Positions 1 through 6,335 are shown, counted from the stretch's first letter. The stretch is 7,807 nucleotides of DNA from Labilithrix luteola (GCA_026225435.1 JAMFST010000797.1:1-7807), one strand, 5' to 3'. The notes: generated by a model not told the origin, from the sequence alone. Made by a program: numbers and translations.

Positions 1-54
1 GGAGCCGATGGTACTGCAATGGAAGCATTGTGGGAGAGTAGGACGCCGCCGGGA
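1..54 (+). rRNA. rrf: 5S ribosomal RNA, 3' end (partial)
   Basis: The first ~54 nt align by eye with the 3' half of bacterial 5S rRNA. GCCGATGGTA (positions 4-13) and GAGAGTAGG (34-42) are the two conserved strands that form loop E. Between them lies a CAATG-GAAG-CATTG hairpin (helix IV tip). The closing GCCGCCGGG near 46-53 is the 3' strand of the terminal helix. About 65 nt of the gene lie left of the window. The 3' end is placed at ~54 by analogy with the E. coli 5S end and could be off by one or two bases. Spurious reading frames cross it but carry no coding signal. An intrinsic terminator follows, as expected for the last gene of an rRNA operon. Confidence 0.93.
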
Positions 55-66
55 TTTATTCCCAAG

Positions 67-117
67 AAGGCTCGGAGCCGTTGCGCGATTGCGCAGGTTC
101 CGGGCCTTTTTCCTTTT
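67..117 (+). terminator. Rho-independent terminator of the rRNA operon
   Basis: Bases 67-79 (AAGGCTCGGAGCC) pair fully with 96-108 (GGTTCCGGGCCTT), giving 13 bp including three G-U pairs. The enclosed segment has its own 5-bp hairpin, TGCGC-GATT-GCGCA (82-95). A T-rich tract, TTTTTCCTTTT (107-117), follows the stem directly. Its place ~13 nt after the 5S 3' end fits termination of an rRNA transcript. It also argues against any upstream start codon for the next gene inside 67-117. Confidence 0.9.
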
Positions 118-242
118 GTGCTTCGCGATCCGGAGGGGCGCGATCGAAGCTCGGTATGGGCCGCTCGAGCGCGAGCGTTGCTCGTCCGATGTCCTTGCCG
201 CGAAGTCGCCGCTCCTTCGTGGTCGCGATAGGCTCGCGCGGC

Positions 243-2735
243 ATGCGGGCTTTGCGGATCGGCGCGTTTGGCGTCGCGGGGCTCGTGCTTTTGCTGGTGG
301 CCGGGGCGCTGGCGTTCGGGCCGCTGGTGCGGGCGCGTGTCGCGCGCGAGGCGACCGAGCGTGGGCTCGTCATCGACTACGGATCGGCGCGGCCCGAGCT
401 CGGGGCGATCGAGCTCCGCGAGGTCACGATCGGGCTCGAGGGGACGCGGCGGCTCGGTGCGCGGTTCGACAGCATCGTCCTTCGCTTCGCGTTTCCCCTT
501 CGCCTCGACGGCGGTGAGGTGCGGGGCGGGGAGCTCTCGGCGACCGGGGACCTCGATTCGATCCTGGGCGCGGTCAGCGAATGGCGGTCGAAGCGACCGC
601 CACCCGCTGACCGCGGTGGGGCCACGGCGAGGACGCCGATCCGGCTCGACGGGATCGGCGCGGTCTGGCGGTCGGACGATGGGTCGCTCACCGGAGAAGC
701 GCGCGGCGTGAGCGTGGCGCGGGAGGCGGGGCTCAGCTTCGGGGCGGAATCCGTGGAAGGTGCGCTCGGGGCTTTCAAGGTCTCGGCAAACGGGGCGCGG
801 GTCGAGCTGGCGTCGGACAACGCGTTGCGGTCGGCGCGGCTGCAGGGGCTCGTGCTCGGGTGGACGCCGCCGGTGGAAGATGGCCCGAAGGCCGCTCCCG
901 CGGACGACGAGCCGCCGCCGGATCCCGATCCGGCCGCGGCGCCGGCACCGAGGCGAGTCTCGGTCCCGCTGACCAGGCGCGGTGCACGCGGTGCGAAGGG
1001 GACGCTGGCGACACCCGCGGCGCCGGCGTCGCCGGCGACATCCGCCGACGATGCGAACGCGACGGCGCCGCTCTTCTCGCTTCCCGATCTCCGCGCGGTT
1101 CGTGATCGTGCGGTCGCCGCAGCGACGCGGCTCTGCGCCAAGCTGCCCGACGGCGCCTCGGTGGAGGTGGACGGCCTGTCGCTGTCGATCGGCGGCAAGC
1201 GGCCGCTGACGCTCGGGCCCGGGCCGGTTCGCGTCGTCCACGCCGCGGACGCCCTCGACGTAGACTTTCGCTCACCGAGCGCCAGCGACGGGGCGACCGG
1301 TGCGCCTCCTGCCGCCGCTCCGGCGCCGGGGGCGGCTGGCGGCGCGGCGTCGCCCTCGACGGCGCTCACTCTCCACGCCTCGATCCCGCTCGCCGGCGGG
1401 AACATCACCGTCTCGTTCTCCGGCGGTCCGCTGTCGCTCGCGGCGCTCGGCATCCACGATGGCGCCGTCGGGCTCCTCGAGACCGGGCGCACCTCGCTGG
1501 AAGCGGAGGGGCGGCTGGTGCTCGACGCCGACGCGCGCGAGCTGGCCTTCGACGGCGGCTTGCACCTCGAGGATCTCTCGCTGCAGAACGCGCGGCTCGC
1601 CGAAGGTCCGGTGCACCACCTCGAGCTGGGGATGCGTGCGCGCGGCGTGCTCACGACCGACGGCCGGCTGAAGCTGGCCGAGGGGAGCCTCGACGTCGGG
1701 GCCATCAAGCTGCGGCTGCATGGAGAGATCTCGCAGGATCGCCAGGCGGGGCAGCACACGGCGGCGAACCTGTCGTTCGACGTGCCCGTGGCCGCCTGCC
1801 AGGCGATGCTCTCGAGCGTGCCGGCGGCGCTCCTCCCGACCATCGGCTCGTCGCACATGACCGGCACCTTCGGGGCCACCGGGACGCTCTCCTTCGACAC
1901 GCAGTGGCTCGAGGATCTCAAGCTCGACTACCACGTCGACGACGGCTGCCACCTGGACGCGGTGCCGCGCGACCTCGCGCCCGACCGCTTCTCCCACGCG
2001 TTCCTCCATCGCGTCTACGGCCCGGACGGCGAGGTGCGCGAGGAGGAGACGGGCCCGGGCACGCCCACCTGGGTCGATCTCGAGAACATCAGCCCGTTCA
2101 TGCAGGTGGCGGTGCTGACCACCGAGGACGGCAGCTTCCCCCACAGCCACGGCTTCAATCACGTGGCGATCAAGAACGCGATCATCGCCAACCTGAAGGC
2201 GCGCCGCTTCGTGCGCGGCGCCAGCACCATCACCATGCAGCTGGCGAAGAACCTCTTCCTCACACGGGAGAAGACGCTGTCACGCAAGCTCGAGGAGGTG
2301 ATCCTCACCGACTACCTGGAGCAGATCTTCCAGAAGGACCAGATGATGGAGCTGTACCTCAACATCATCGAGTTCGGCCCCGACGTGTACGGCGTGGAGC
2401 AGGCGGCCGAGCATTACTTCGGGCGGCGACCGGAGGAGCTGGACCTCGCCGAGAGCCTCTTCCTCTCGTCGATCATGCCGTCCCCCATCCGCTACAGCAA
2501 GATGGCCGAGCACGGCACGCTCTCCGACGGCTGGTCGCACCACCTGCAGACCTTGATGCGCGTCGCGCTGCGCGCCGGGACGATCTCCCCCGCGGAGCTC
2601 GAGGAGGGGATGAAGGAACAGGTCGTGTTCCACCGACCGGGGACGCCGCCCCCGCCGCCCCGCGAGCCGGTGACGGCGGCGCGCCTGCACACCCCGGGCG
2701 AAGGCGCGGACGAGGCCTGGGACTACGTGCAGTAG
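243..2735 (+). CDS. AsmA/DUF748-like envelope protein with C-terminal GT51 peptidoglycan glycosyltransferase domain
   Basis: About 830 aa from ATG 243. This start is chosen because it opens directly onto one membrane segment (~residues 6-29, rich in G/A/L/V); ATGs at 156 and 189 are possible, and no clear ribosome site decides. TTG 81 lies inside the rRNA terminator and is unlikely. After the anchor comes a long periplasmic-type region with the beta-strand pattern of AsmA/DUF748 proteins, interrupted by Ala/Pro-rich linkers (~residues 220-285 and ~345-375). Residues ~600-790 are a GT51 domain: EDxxFxxHxG with catalytic Glu628, GASTITMQLAKN (659-670), RKLEE (681-685), YLN (705-707) and EQAA (719-722). 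GT51 enzymes polymerise lipid II into glycan chains outside the inner membrane. No transpeptidase domain follows, so it is monofunctional like MtgA but about three times longer. The GT51 call is firm; the AsmA-like label rests on pattern only. The gene converges on tadA with 6 nt between them. Confidence 0.9.
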   Translation: MRALRIGAFGVAGLVLLLVAGALAFGPLVRARVAREATERGLVIDYGSARPELGAIELREVTIGLEGTRRLGARFDSIVLRFAFPLRLDGGEVRGGELSATGDLDSILGAVSEWRSKRPPPADRGGATARTPIRLDGIGAVWRSDDGSLTGEARGVSVAREAGLSFGAESVEGALGAFKVSANGARVELASDNALRSARLQGLVLGWTPPVEDGPKAAPADDEPPPDPDPAAAPAPRRVSVPLTRRGARGAKGTLATPAAPASPATSADDANATAPLFSLPDLRAVRDRAVAAATRLCAKLPDGASVEVDGLSLSIGGKRPLTLGPGPVRVVHAADALDVDFRSPSASDGATGAPPAAAPAPGAAGGAASPSTALTLHASIPLAGGNITVSFSGGPLSLAALGIHDGAVGLLETGRTSLEAEGRLVLDADARELAFDGGLHLEDLSLQNARLAEGPVHHLELGMRARGVLTTDGRLKLAEGSLDVGAIKLRLHGEISQDRQAGQHTAANLSFDVPVAACQAMLSSVPAALLPTIGSSHMTGTFGATGTLSFDTQWLEDLKLDYHVDDGCHLDAVPRDLAPDRFSHAFLHRVYGPDGEVREEETGPGTPTWVDLENISPFMQVAVLTTEDGSFPHSHGFNHVAIKNAIIANLKARRFVRGASTITMQLAKNLFLTREKTLSRKLEEVILTDYLEQIFQKDQMMELYLNIIEFGPDVYGVEQAAEHYFGRRPEELDLAESLFLSSIMPSPIRYSKMAEHGTLSDGWSHHLQTLMRVALRAGTISPAELEEGMKEQVVFHRPGTPPPPPREPVTAARLHTPGEGADEAWDYVQ

Positions 2736-2741
2736 GCGAGG

Positions 2742-3263
2742 CTACTTCTTGCCGAGCGCGCGCAGGGCGCCGAAGAAGCTGCGCAGGCGCTGGGCGCAGT
2801 CGTCGGCGAGGACGCCGGACTCGACGGCGAAGCGGTGATTCAGGCGCGCGTCCTGGCCGATGGTGAAGAGCGTGTTCACCGCGCCGGCCTTCGGATCCGT
2901 ACATCCGTACACGACGCGCTTCACCCGGGAGTGCACCAGCGCGCCGGCGCACATGGGGCAGGGCTCGAGCGTCACGTAGGCGGTGACGTCGTCGAGGCGC
3001 CAGTCTCCGCGCGCGGAAGCGGCGGCACGGATGGCGAGCATCTCCGCGTGCGCCGTCGGATCCTTCGACGTCTCGCGACGGTTGAAACCCTCGCCGACGA
3101 CCGCGCCGGTGGCGTCGACGAGCACGCAGCCCACCGGCACCTCTCCCATCAGCGCGGCCTGGTCGGCGAGCTCCAGAGCCCGCCTCATCCACCGCAGGCT
3201 GTCGAAGCGCCCAGAGGAAGACGCCGTTTCCAGCGTCTGCTCCGTCGACTCCTCATCCTTCAT
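2742..3263 (-). CDS. tadA: tRNA-specific adenosine deaminase TadA
   Basis: A 173-aa cytidine/deoxycytidylate-deaminase-fold enzyme, close to E. coli TadA in length (167 aa). Known role: hydrolytic deamination of A34 to inosine in tRNA-Arg(ACG), letting it read CGU, CGC and CGA. Zinc and catalytic residues are present: H72-A-E74 (HAEM) and P101-C102-P-M-C105. Family landmarks include WMRRAL (25-30), EVPVG (41-45), TLEPCPMCAGAL (98-109) and HSRVKRVVYG (111-120). ATG 3263 is preferred because the conserved WMRRAL begins before the next ATG (3188) and no GTG or TTG lies between. The start codon is only 4 nt (GAAG) beyond the encoded CCA end of tRNA-Arg(ACG), so there is no room for a separate promoter or a normal Shine-Dalgarno sequence. 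It is probably transcribed from the tRNA promoter at 3368-3395. Confidence 0.96.
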   Translation of the reverse strand: MKDEESTEQTLETASSSGRFDSLRWMRRALELADQAALMGEVPVGCVLVDATGAVVGEGFNRRETSKDPTAHAEMLAIRAAASARGDWRLDDVTAYVTLEPCPMCAGALVHSRVKRVVYGCTDPKAGAVNTLFTIGQDARLNHRFAVESGVLADDCAQRLRSFFGALRALGKK

Positions 3264-3267
3264 CTTC

Positions 3268-3344
3268 TGGCGCGCCCGGGAAGATTCGAACTTCCGACAA
3301 CTGGTTCCGTAGACCAGTGCTCTATCCAGCTGAGCTACGGGCGC
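3268..3344 (-). tRNA. tRNA-Arg, anticodon ACG
   Basis: A 77-nt cloverleaf on the minus strand with the CCA end encoded (TGG at 3268-3270 on the plus strand). Acceptor stem GCGCCCG pairs with CGGGCGC. The D arm is GCTC-AGCTGGATA-GAGC. The anticodon arm is CTGGT-CTACGGA-ACCAG, with A34 C35 G36. The T arm is GGAAG-TTCGAAT-CTTCC, and the discriminator is G73. The anticodon loop closely resembles that of E. coli tRNA-Arg(ICG), the classic TadA substrate. tadA follows immediately on the same strand, so the unmodified A34 encoded here is the base the neighbouring enzyme converts to inosine. Confidence 0.97.
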
Positions 3345-3367
3345 AACCGGCCTCTCGGCCGCGCGGC

Positions 3368-3395
3368 ACCATACTCCTGCCGATCTTCATGTCAA
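3368..3395 (-). promoter_or_regulatory. Sigma-70-type promoter for tRNA-Arg(ACG)-tadA
   Basis: On the minus strand a perfect -35 hexamer TTGACA (3395-3390) is followed after 16 bp by TATGGT (3373-3368), a 4/6 match to the -10 consensus. Transcription would start near 3361, leaving a short GC-rich leader of ~17 nt before the tRNA 5' end. That leader contains a GGCC-GAGA-GGCC hairpin (3350-3361), which would be removed by RNase P. No other promoter-like element is seen between this site and tadA. Confidence 0.75.
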
Positions 3396-3424
3396 CACTC
3401 GAGATCATGGGACCCGAGATGTTT

Positions 3425-3492
3425 GGTCCTCGCACCACCAGAGGCAATGGGAGGCGCGGTCGCTGGGGGCTCGCAAAAGTTGCGAGGACCGC
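3425..3492. repeat. Nested, mutually exclusive inverted repeats
   Basis: Three pairings share the same right arm. GGTCCTCGCA (3425-3434) is a perfect 10-bp complement of TGCGAGGACC (3481-3490). CTCGCAA (3470-3476) and TTGCGAG (3480-3486) form a 7-bp stem with a 3-nt loop. GCGGTC (3456-3461) and GACCGC (3487-3492) extend that second stem across an 8-nt bulge. The long-range and local stems cannot form together. The block lies between the leftward tRNA promoter and the rightward sigma-54 promoter. It could be a regulator binding site (DNA dyads) or an RNA switch. A further GCGAG-N5-CTCGC dyad lies at 3518-3532. Confidence 0.5.
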
Positions 3493-3580
3493 CCGGCAGA
3501 GTGACCGCGATGTCTTGGCGAGTACGGCTCGCGATCTGGAGAAAGAAGGATCCAGGGGTGGATCGCGCGAATTTTCCGCC

Positions 3581-3596
3581 TGGCACGCAAACTGCT
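3581..3596 (+). promoter_or_regulatory. Sigma-54 (RpoN) -24/-12 promoter
   Basis: TGGCACGCAAACTGCT matches the sigma-54 consensus TGGCAC-N5-TTGCW at all but one defined base. It has the required GG-N10-GC spacing (GG at 3582-3583, GC at 3594-3595). Transcription would begin near 3606 and run right, either into the PDZ-thioredoxin gene with a leader of ~340 nt or to produce a short RNA ending near 3760. Inverted repeats 50-150 bp upstream sit where enhancer-binding proteins usually bind. The motif is seen directly; its use is inferred. Confidence 0.6.
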
Positions 3597-3736
3597 CTAG
3601 GGGTCTGCATACTTCGGAACGCCTGGCAGCGTGGGCTGCGGTGCCGGCGATCCTGCTTCTTCACGCTCCCCTCGGTCCCTTCGAGAGAGCGTCTCCTGCT
3701 TCAGCTGCTTGTGACTTGGTAGCGAACGAGATTCCG

Positions 3737-3763
3737 GCGGGTCACCCCGCGCTTGTCCTTTCT
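3737..3763 (+). terminator. Weak terminator-like hairpin
   Basis: GCGGG (3737-3741) pairs with CCCGC (3746-3750) around a TCAC tetraloop. A pyrimidine-rich but interrupted run, GCTTGTCCTTTCTTT, follows. If active, it would end a ~150-nt RNA starting at the sigma-54 promoter. The stem is short and the T-run is broken, so this is tentative. Confidence 0.25.
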
Positions 3764-3870
3764 TTCCTGGCTTAGTTTCGCTTCGCTCTTCTCCTGATCT
3801 AGCTTCGACACCTTCCGCTTCACCTTAAGACTAGCTTCGCCTCGCCTTCTTTCTCTTCCGCTTCCCCGTT
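3752..3870. other. Pyrimidine-rich, purine-poor tract
   Basis: About three quarters of the plus-strand bases here are C or T, and local GC is clearly lower than in the flanking genes. TAGYTTCG occurs three times (3773, 3800, 3832) and short TTCGC/CTTCC runs recur. On the plus strand this is C-rich, G-poor and predicted to be unstructured, the kind of RNA on which Rho loads. On the minus strand it opens a lysine/arginine-rich frame that does not use the codons of the surrounding genes, so it is not called as a gene. Confidence 0.4.
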
Positions 3871-3878
3871 GCATGCTC

Positions 3879-3917
3879 TCGTGGCGCGTATCTCTCCTGG
3901 AGAGTGTCGCGCCACGA
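3879..3917 (+). other. Large leader hairpin upstream of the PDZ-thioredoxin gene
   Basis: TCGTGGCGCG (3879-3888) is a perfect 10-bp complement of CGCGCCACGA (3908-3917). Inside is a second stem, CTCTC (3892-3896) with GAGAG (3900-3904) around a CTG loop, separated by a symmetric TAT/TGT internal loop. TGCA at 3870-3873 and 3918-3921 could extend the base across a bulge. No T-run follows, so it is not a standard terminator. It ends 31 nt before the likely ATG of the next gene. It could be an operator, an mRNA stability or regulatory element, or a protein-binding RNA. Confidence 0.55.
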
Positions 3918-3948
3918 TGCATTTAACCCCGCATGATACGGTGCCTGC

Positions 3949-4866
3949 ATGGTCTCTGACCGGTTCGTCGCGCGCGCTATTCCGGGGCGGCAGTCGTTCG
4001 TCAGGATGGCAAGGGCTGCGCTCGTCGGCAGCGCGGGGCTCGCGCTCGCGACGGTGAGCTCGGTCAGCCAGGCGGCCGGCGATTCGCCGTCGCTCTCGGG
4101 CCCGGTCGGGATGCGCGCCGGCGGCGCCACCAGCGGCGGACGCGCCTGGCTCGGCGTCGGCATGGGGCCCGTGAAGGCGGGGGAGGAAGGGGTGCGCGTG
4201 CAGCACGTCGTCCGCACCTCGCCGGCAGCTCTGGCCGGCGTCGCCGAGGGGGAGCGCATCGTCGCCGTCGGAGGCGAGCCGGTGGGCTCTCCGCGCGACG
4301 TCAGCAGCAAGGTCGCCCGCCACGCCAGCGGGGACACGGTCACCCTCGCGCTCCGCAAGGACGGCTCCTCGCGCGTCGTCTCGGTGCAGCTCGGGCGCGC
4401 CCCCAGCGGCGAGGCGCTCGCCCGCATGGATCTCGTCGGCGCCTTCGCCCCCGAGTGGGCCGGCTCCGAGGGGCTCGAGTCGGCGCCGCCCAGCATGGCC
4501 TCGCTGCGCGGCAAGGTGGTGCTGCTCGACTTCTGGGCCACCTGGTGCGGCCCGTGCCGCGTCTCCATGCCGCAGCTGGCCGAGTGGCAGAAGACCTTCG
4601 GGCCGCGCGGGCTCGCCGTCGTCGGCGTGACGACCGAGGCGCGCGACGTGGTCAAGCGCTTCACCGACAAGACGCTCATCTCGTTCCCGGTGGAGCTCGA
4701 CTCCGAGGCGGCGATCTCCTCGCGCTACGACGTGGCCATGCTCCCCACGCGCGTGCTCGTCGACCGGCGCGGCGTCGTGCGGGATCTCGAGGTCGGCTTC
4801 GACGCGGCGCACGACGCCGTCCTGCAGCGCGAGATCGAGGAGCTGCTGCACGAGCCCGCGCCGTGA
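3949..4866 (+). CDS. Exported PDZ-domain protein with C-terminal TlpA-like thioredoxin domain
   Basis: 305 aa from ATG 3949; ATG 4006 (286 aa) gives a shorter, more canonical signal peptide. Codon third positions are already G/C-rich from 3949, which slightly favours the longer form, and neither start has a clear Shine-Dalgarno. Residues ~20-44 form a secretory signal (hydrophobic core around AALVGSAGLALATV, then QAAG), so the protein acts outside the cytoplasm. Residues ~66-148 form a PDZ domain (WLGV at 67-70, SPAALAGVAEGERIVAVGG). Residues ~165-300 form a TlpA/thioredoxin fold with WATWCGPC (redox Cys200 and Cys203) and the cis-proline in MLPT (Pro266). Such proteins reduce or isomerise disulfides in periplasmic clients; the PDZ domain probably recruits a partner or client. 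Its stop codon overlaps the start of the VWA gene, implying translational coupling. Confidence 0.9.
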   Translation: MVSDRFVARAIPGRQSFVRMARAALVGSAGLALATVSSVSQAAGDSPSLSGPVGMRAGGATSGGRAWLGVGMGPVKAGEEGVRVQHVVRTSPAALAGVAEGERIVAVGGEPVGSPRDVSSKVARHASGDTVTLALRKDGSSRVVSVQLGRAPSGEALARMDLVGAFAPEWAGSEGLESAPPSMASLRGKVVLLDFWATWCGPCRVSMPQLAEWQKTFGPRGLAVVGVTTEARDVVKRFTDKTLISFPVELDSEAAISSRYDVAMLPTRVLVDRRGVVRDLEVGFDAAHDAVLQREIEELLHEPAP

Positions 4867-6335
4867 CGGTGCGTCCGCTCACCGGAGCCCCGGTGGCGAC
4901 GCGCATCGTGGACGAGCTGTTCTGGACGCTGCGCCGGGCGGGGCTGCCGATCGCCACCTCGCAGGCCATCGACGCCGCGCGCGCGGTCACACTGCTCGGC
5001 TTCGAGTCGAAGGAGACGCTGCGCGACGCGCTCGCGGCCATCTTCGTCCAGCGGCAGGTCGATACGAAGCGCTTCGTGCGCGCCTTCGACGAGCACTTCG
5101 CGCTGGCCCTCGGCGGGGCGCGGACCTTCTGGGAGCGACTGGCGCGGGACTTCTCCGCGGAAGAGACGAGCTTGTTGCGCGAGCTGCTCGAGGCGCACGG
5201 CGTGGCCAGCGCGGCCAGCAGCGACGCTGGCTTCGCGGCGCAGAACGGCGAGGAGGAGCGCGCGAGCCCGCTGGTTTCGCTCCTGACCGGCAGCGACGCC
5301 GAGCTCGGGCAGCTGCTGGTGGCCGCCGAGATCCGTCGCGTGCTCGAGCCGATGAAGAGCCGGCAGCAGGTGGGCTTCTTCGGGCAGCGGGTCCTGCAGG
5401 CAGCCGGGCTGAACGAGGCGCGCACGGCGCTCGCCGGGCTCCGGCGGCAGCTGATCGACACGCTCGGAGCGATCCGCGGTGCCGCCCTGGCCGATGCGCT
5501 GCACGGCGAGCTCGATCGGGTGCAGGCGACCCTGCGCGCGCACGTGGGGCGCACCGCCGACGAGCGTGAGGCGGCGGGCTCCGACGGAGAACGCCGGCTC
5601 GCCACCACCGACTTCGCCGCGCTCTCACCCGCCGAGGTCCAGGAGGTGCGCCTCGCCGTGCGCCGCTTCGTGGAGAAGCTCGCCGGCGGAGAGCGCGTGC
5701 GCCGGCGCCGGGCGCGCGCCGGGAAGATCGATCCGCGGCGGACCCTGCGGCGCGCCTTTGCCACCGGCGGCGTCCCCCTGGTGCTCGCGCGGAAGAAGCG
5801 CACCCGTGGCAAGCCACGCCTGGTCATCCTGTGCGACGTGAGCGACTCGGTGCGGGCGACCGCGCGCTTCATGCTGGAGCTGACCTACTCGGCGCAGGAG
5901 CTGTTCGAGCAGACGCGCAGCTTCGTCTTCGTCAGCGAGATCGGCGAGGCGACCGAGCTGTTCACCCGTGGCCCCATCGAGACCGCCCTCGCGCGTGCTT
6001 ACGGCGGCGGTGTGGTGCCGGTGACCGCCAACTCCAACTACGGCCGCGCGCTCCGGCAGTTCGAGGCGCGCCACGGCTCCGAGATCGATCGCCGCACGAC
6101 CCTGGTCATCCTCGGTGACGGCCGGAGCAACTACACCGACGACGGCGCCGAGGTGCTCGATCGCCTGCGCGGGCGCGCGCGCGCCGTCATCTGGCTCACG
6201 CCGGAGGGGCGCGGTACCTGGATGCAAGGGGACAGCGCGATGGGCCGCTACGAGCGCGCCGCCACCAAGGTGCTCACCGTCCGCTGCGCGCGCGAGCTGG
6301 AGGACGCCGCGCGCCTCCTCGTGTCGCTGCGCTGA
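4863..6335 (+). CDS. CoxE-like von Willebrand factor A domain protein
   Basis: 490 aa from GTG 4863, which overlaps the previous stop as GTGA (GTG 4869 is also possible). The frame stays open far upstream, but that part lies inside the PDZ-thioredoxin gene and is a shadow. The N-terminal half has the helical pattern of CoxE-family proteins (FWTLRRAGLPIATSQAIDAA near the start). An Arg-rich segment (~278-295) precedes the VWA domain (~residues 318-485). Its MIDAS metal site is intact: D325-V-S327-D-S329, T388 in TANSNYGRAL, and D419 in LGDGRSN. CoxE proteins usually work with a MoxR-type AAA ATPase in maturing or remodelling protein complexes; no such ATPase is in the window. No signal peptide is seen, so it is cytoplasmic, unlike its exported upstream neighbour. 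The family call is firm; the process served here is unknown. Confidence 0.88.
   Translation: MTVRPLTGAPVATRIVDELFWTLRRAGLPIATSQAIDAARAVTLLGFESKETLRDALAAIFVQRQVDTKRFVRAFDEHFALALGGARTFWERLARDFSAEETSLLRELLEAHGVASAASSDAGFAAQNGEEERASPLVSLLTGSDAELGQLLVAAEIRRVLEPMKSRQQVGFFGQRVLQAAGLNEARTALAGLRRQLIDTLGAIRGAALADALHGELDRVQATLRAHVGRTADEREAAGSDGERRLATTDFAALSPAEVQEVRLAVRRFVEKLAGGERVRRRRARAGKIDPRRTLRRAFATGGVPLVLARKKRTRGKPRLVILCDVSDSVRATARFMLELTYSAQELFEQTRSFVFVSEIGEATELFTRGPIETALARAYGGGVVPVTANSNYGRALRQFEARHGSEIDRRTTLVILGDGRSNYTDDGAEVLDRLRGRARAVIWLTPEGRGTWMQGDSAMGRYERAATKVLTVRCARELEDAARLLVSLR

Noticed and set aside
8..517. Open frame from 8 to 517 on the plus strand
   Set aside because: It starts inside 5S rRNA, crosses the rRNA terminator and then runs out of frame through the GT51 gene; composition is an Arg/Ala-rich high-GC shadow.
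377..2162. Long minus-strand frames (377-1921 and 1272-2162)
   Set aside because: Antisense to the GT51-fusion gene, Ser/Pro/Arg-rich with no recognisable domain; typical GC-driven shadows.
2731..2746. AGTAG-N6-CTACT inverted repeat between the convergent GT51 and tadA genes
   Set aside because: Five base pairs built from the two stop codons, with no T-run on either side; too weak to call a bidirectional terminator.
3620..3637. Second sigma-54-like motif, CGCCTGGCA followed by GCTGC
   Set aside because: Repeats the CGCCTGGCA of the first site, but GG-to-GC spacing is 11 rather than 10, which sigma-54 promoters do not tolerate well.
3317..3775. 152-aa plus-strand frame
   Set aside because: Starts inside the antisense of tRNA-Arg(ACG), crosses two promoters and shows no codon bias or domain.
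3773..3839. Three TAGYTTCG copies spaced 27 and 32 nt apart
   Set aside because: Short, irregularly spaced and embedded in low-complexity pyrimidine sequence; not enough to call a repeat array or operator set.
3701..3922. Lys/Arg-rich 73-aa minus-strand frame
   Set aside because: Charged composition is odd for the genome, but codon third positions are not GC-biased, it covers the leader hairpin and pyrimidine tract, and no ribosome site or homology is recognised. Most likely the complement of the pyrimidine-rich tract.
4676..5872. 398-aa minus-strand frame
   Set aside because: Antisense to the VWA gene, which has clear family motifs; the antisense product has none.
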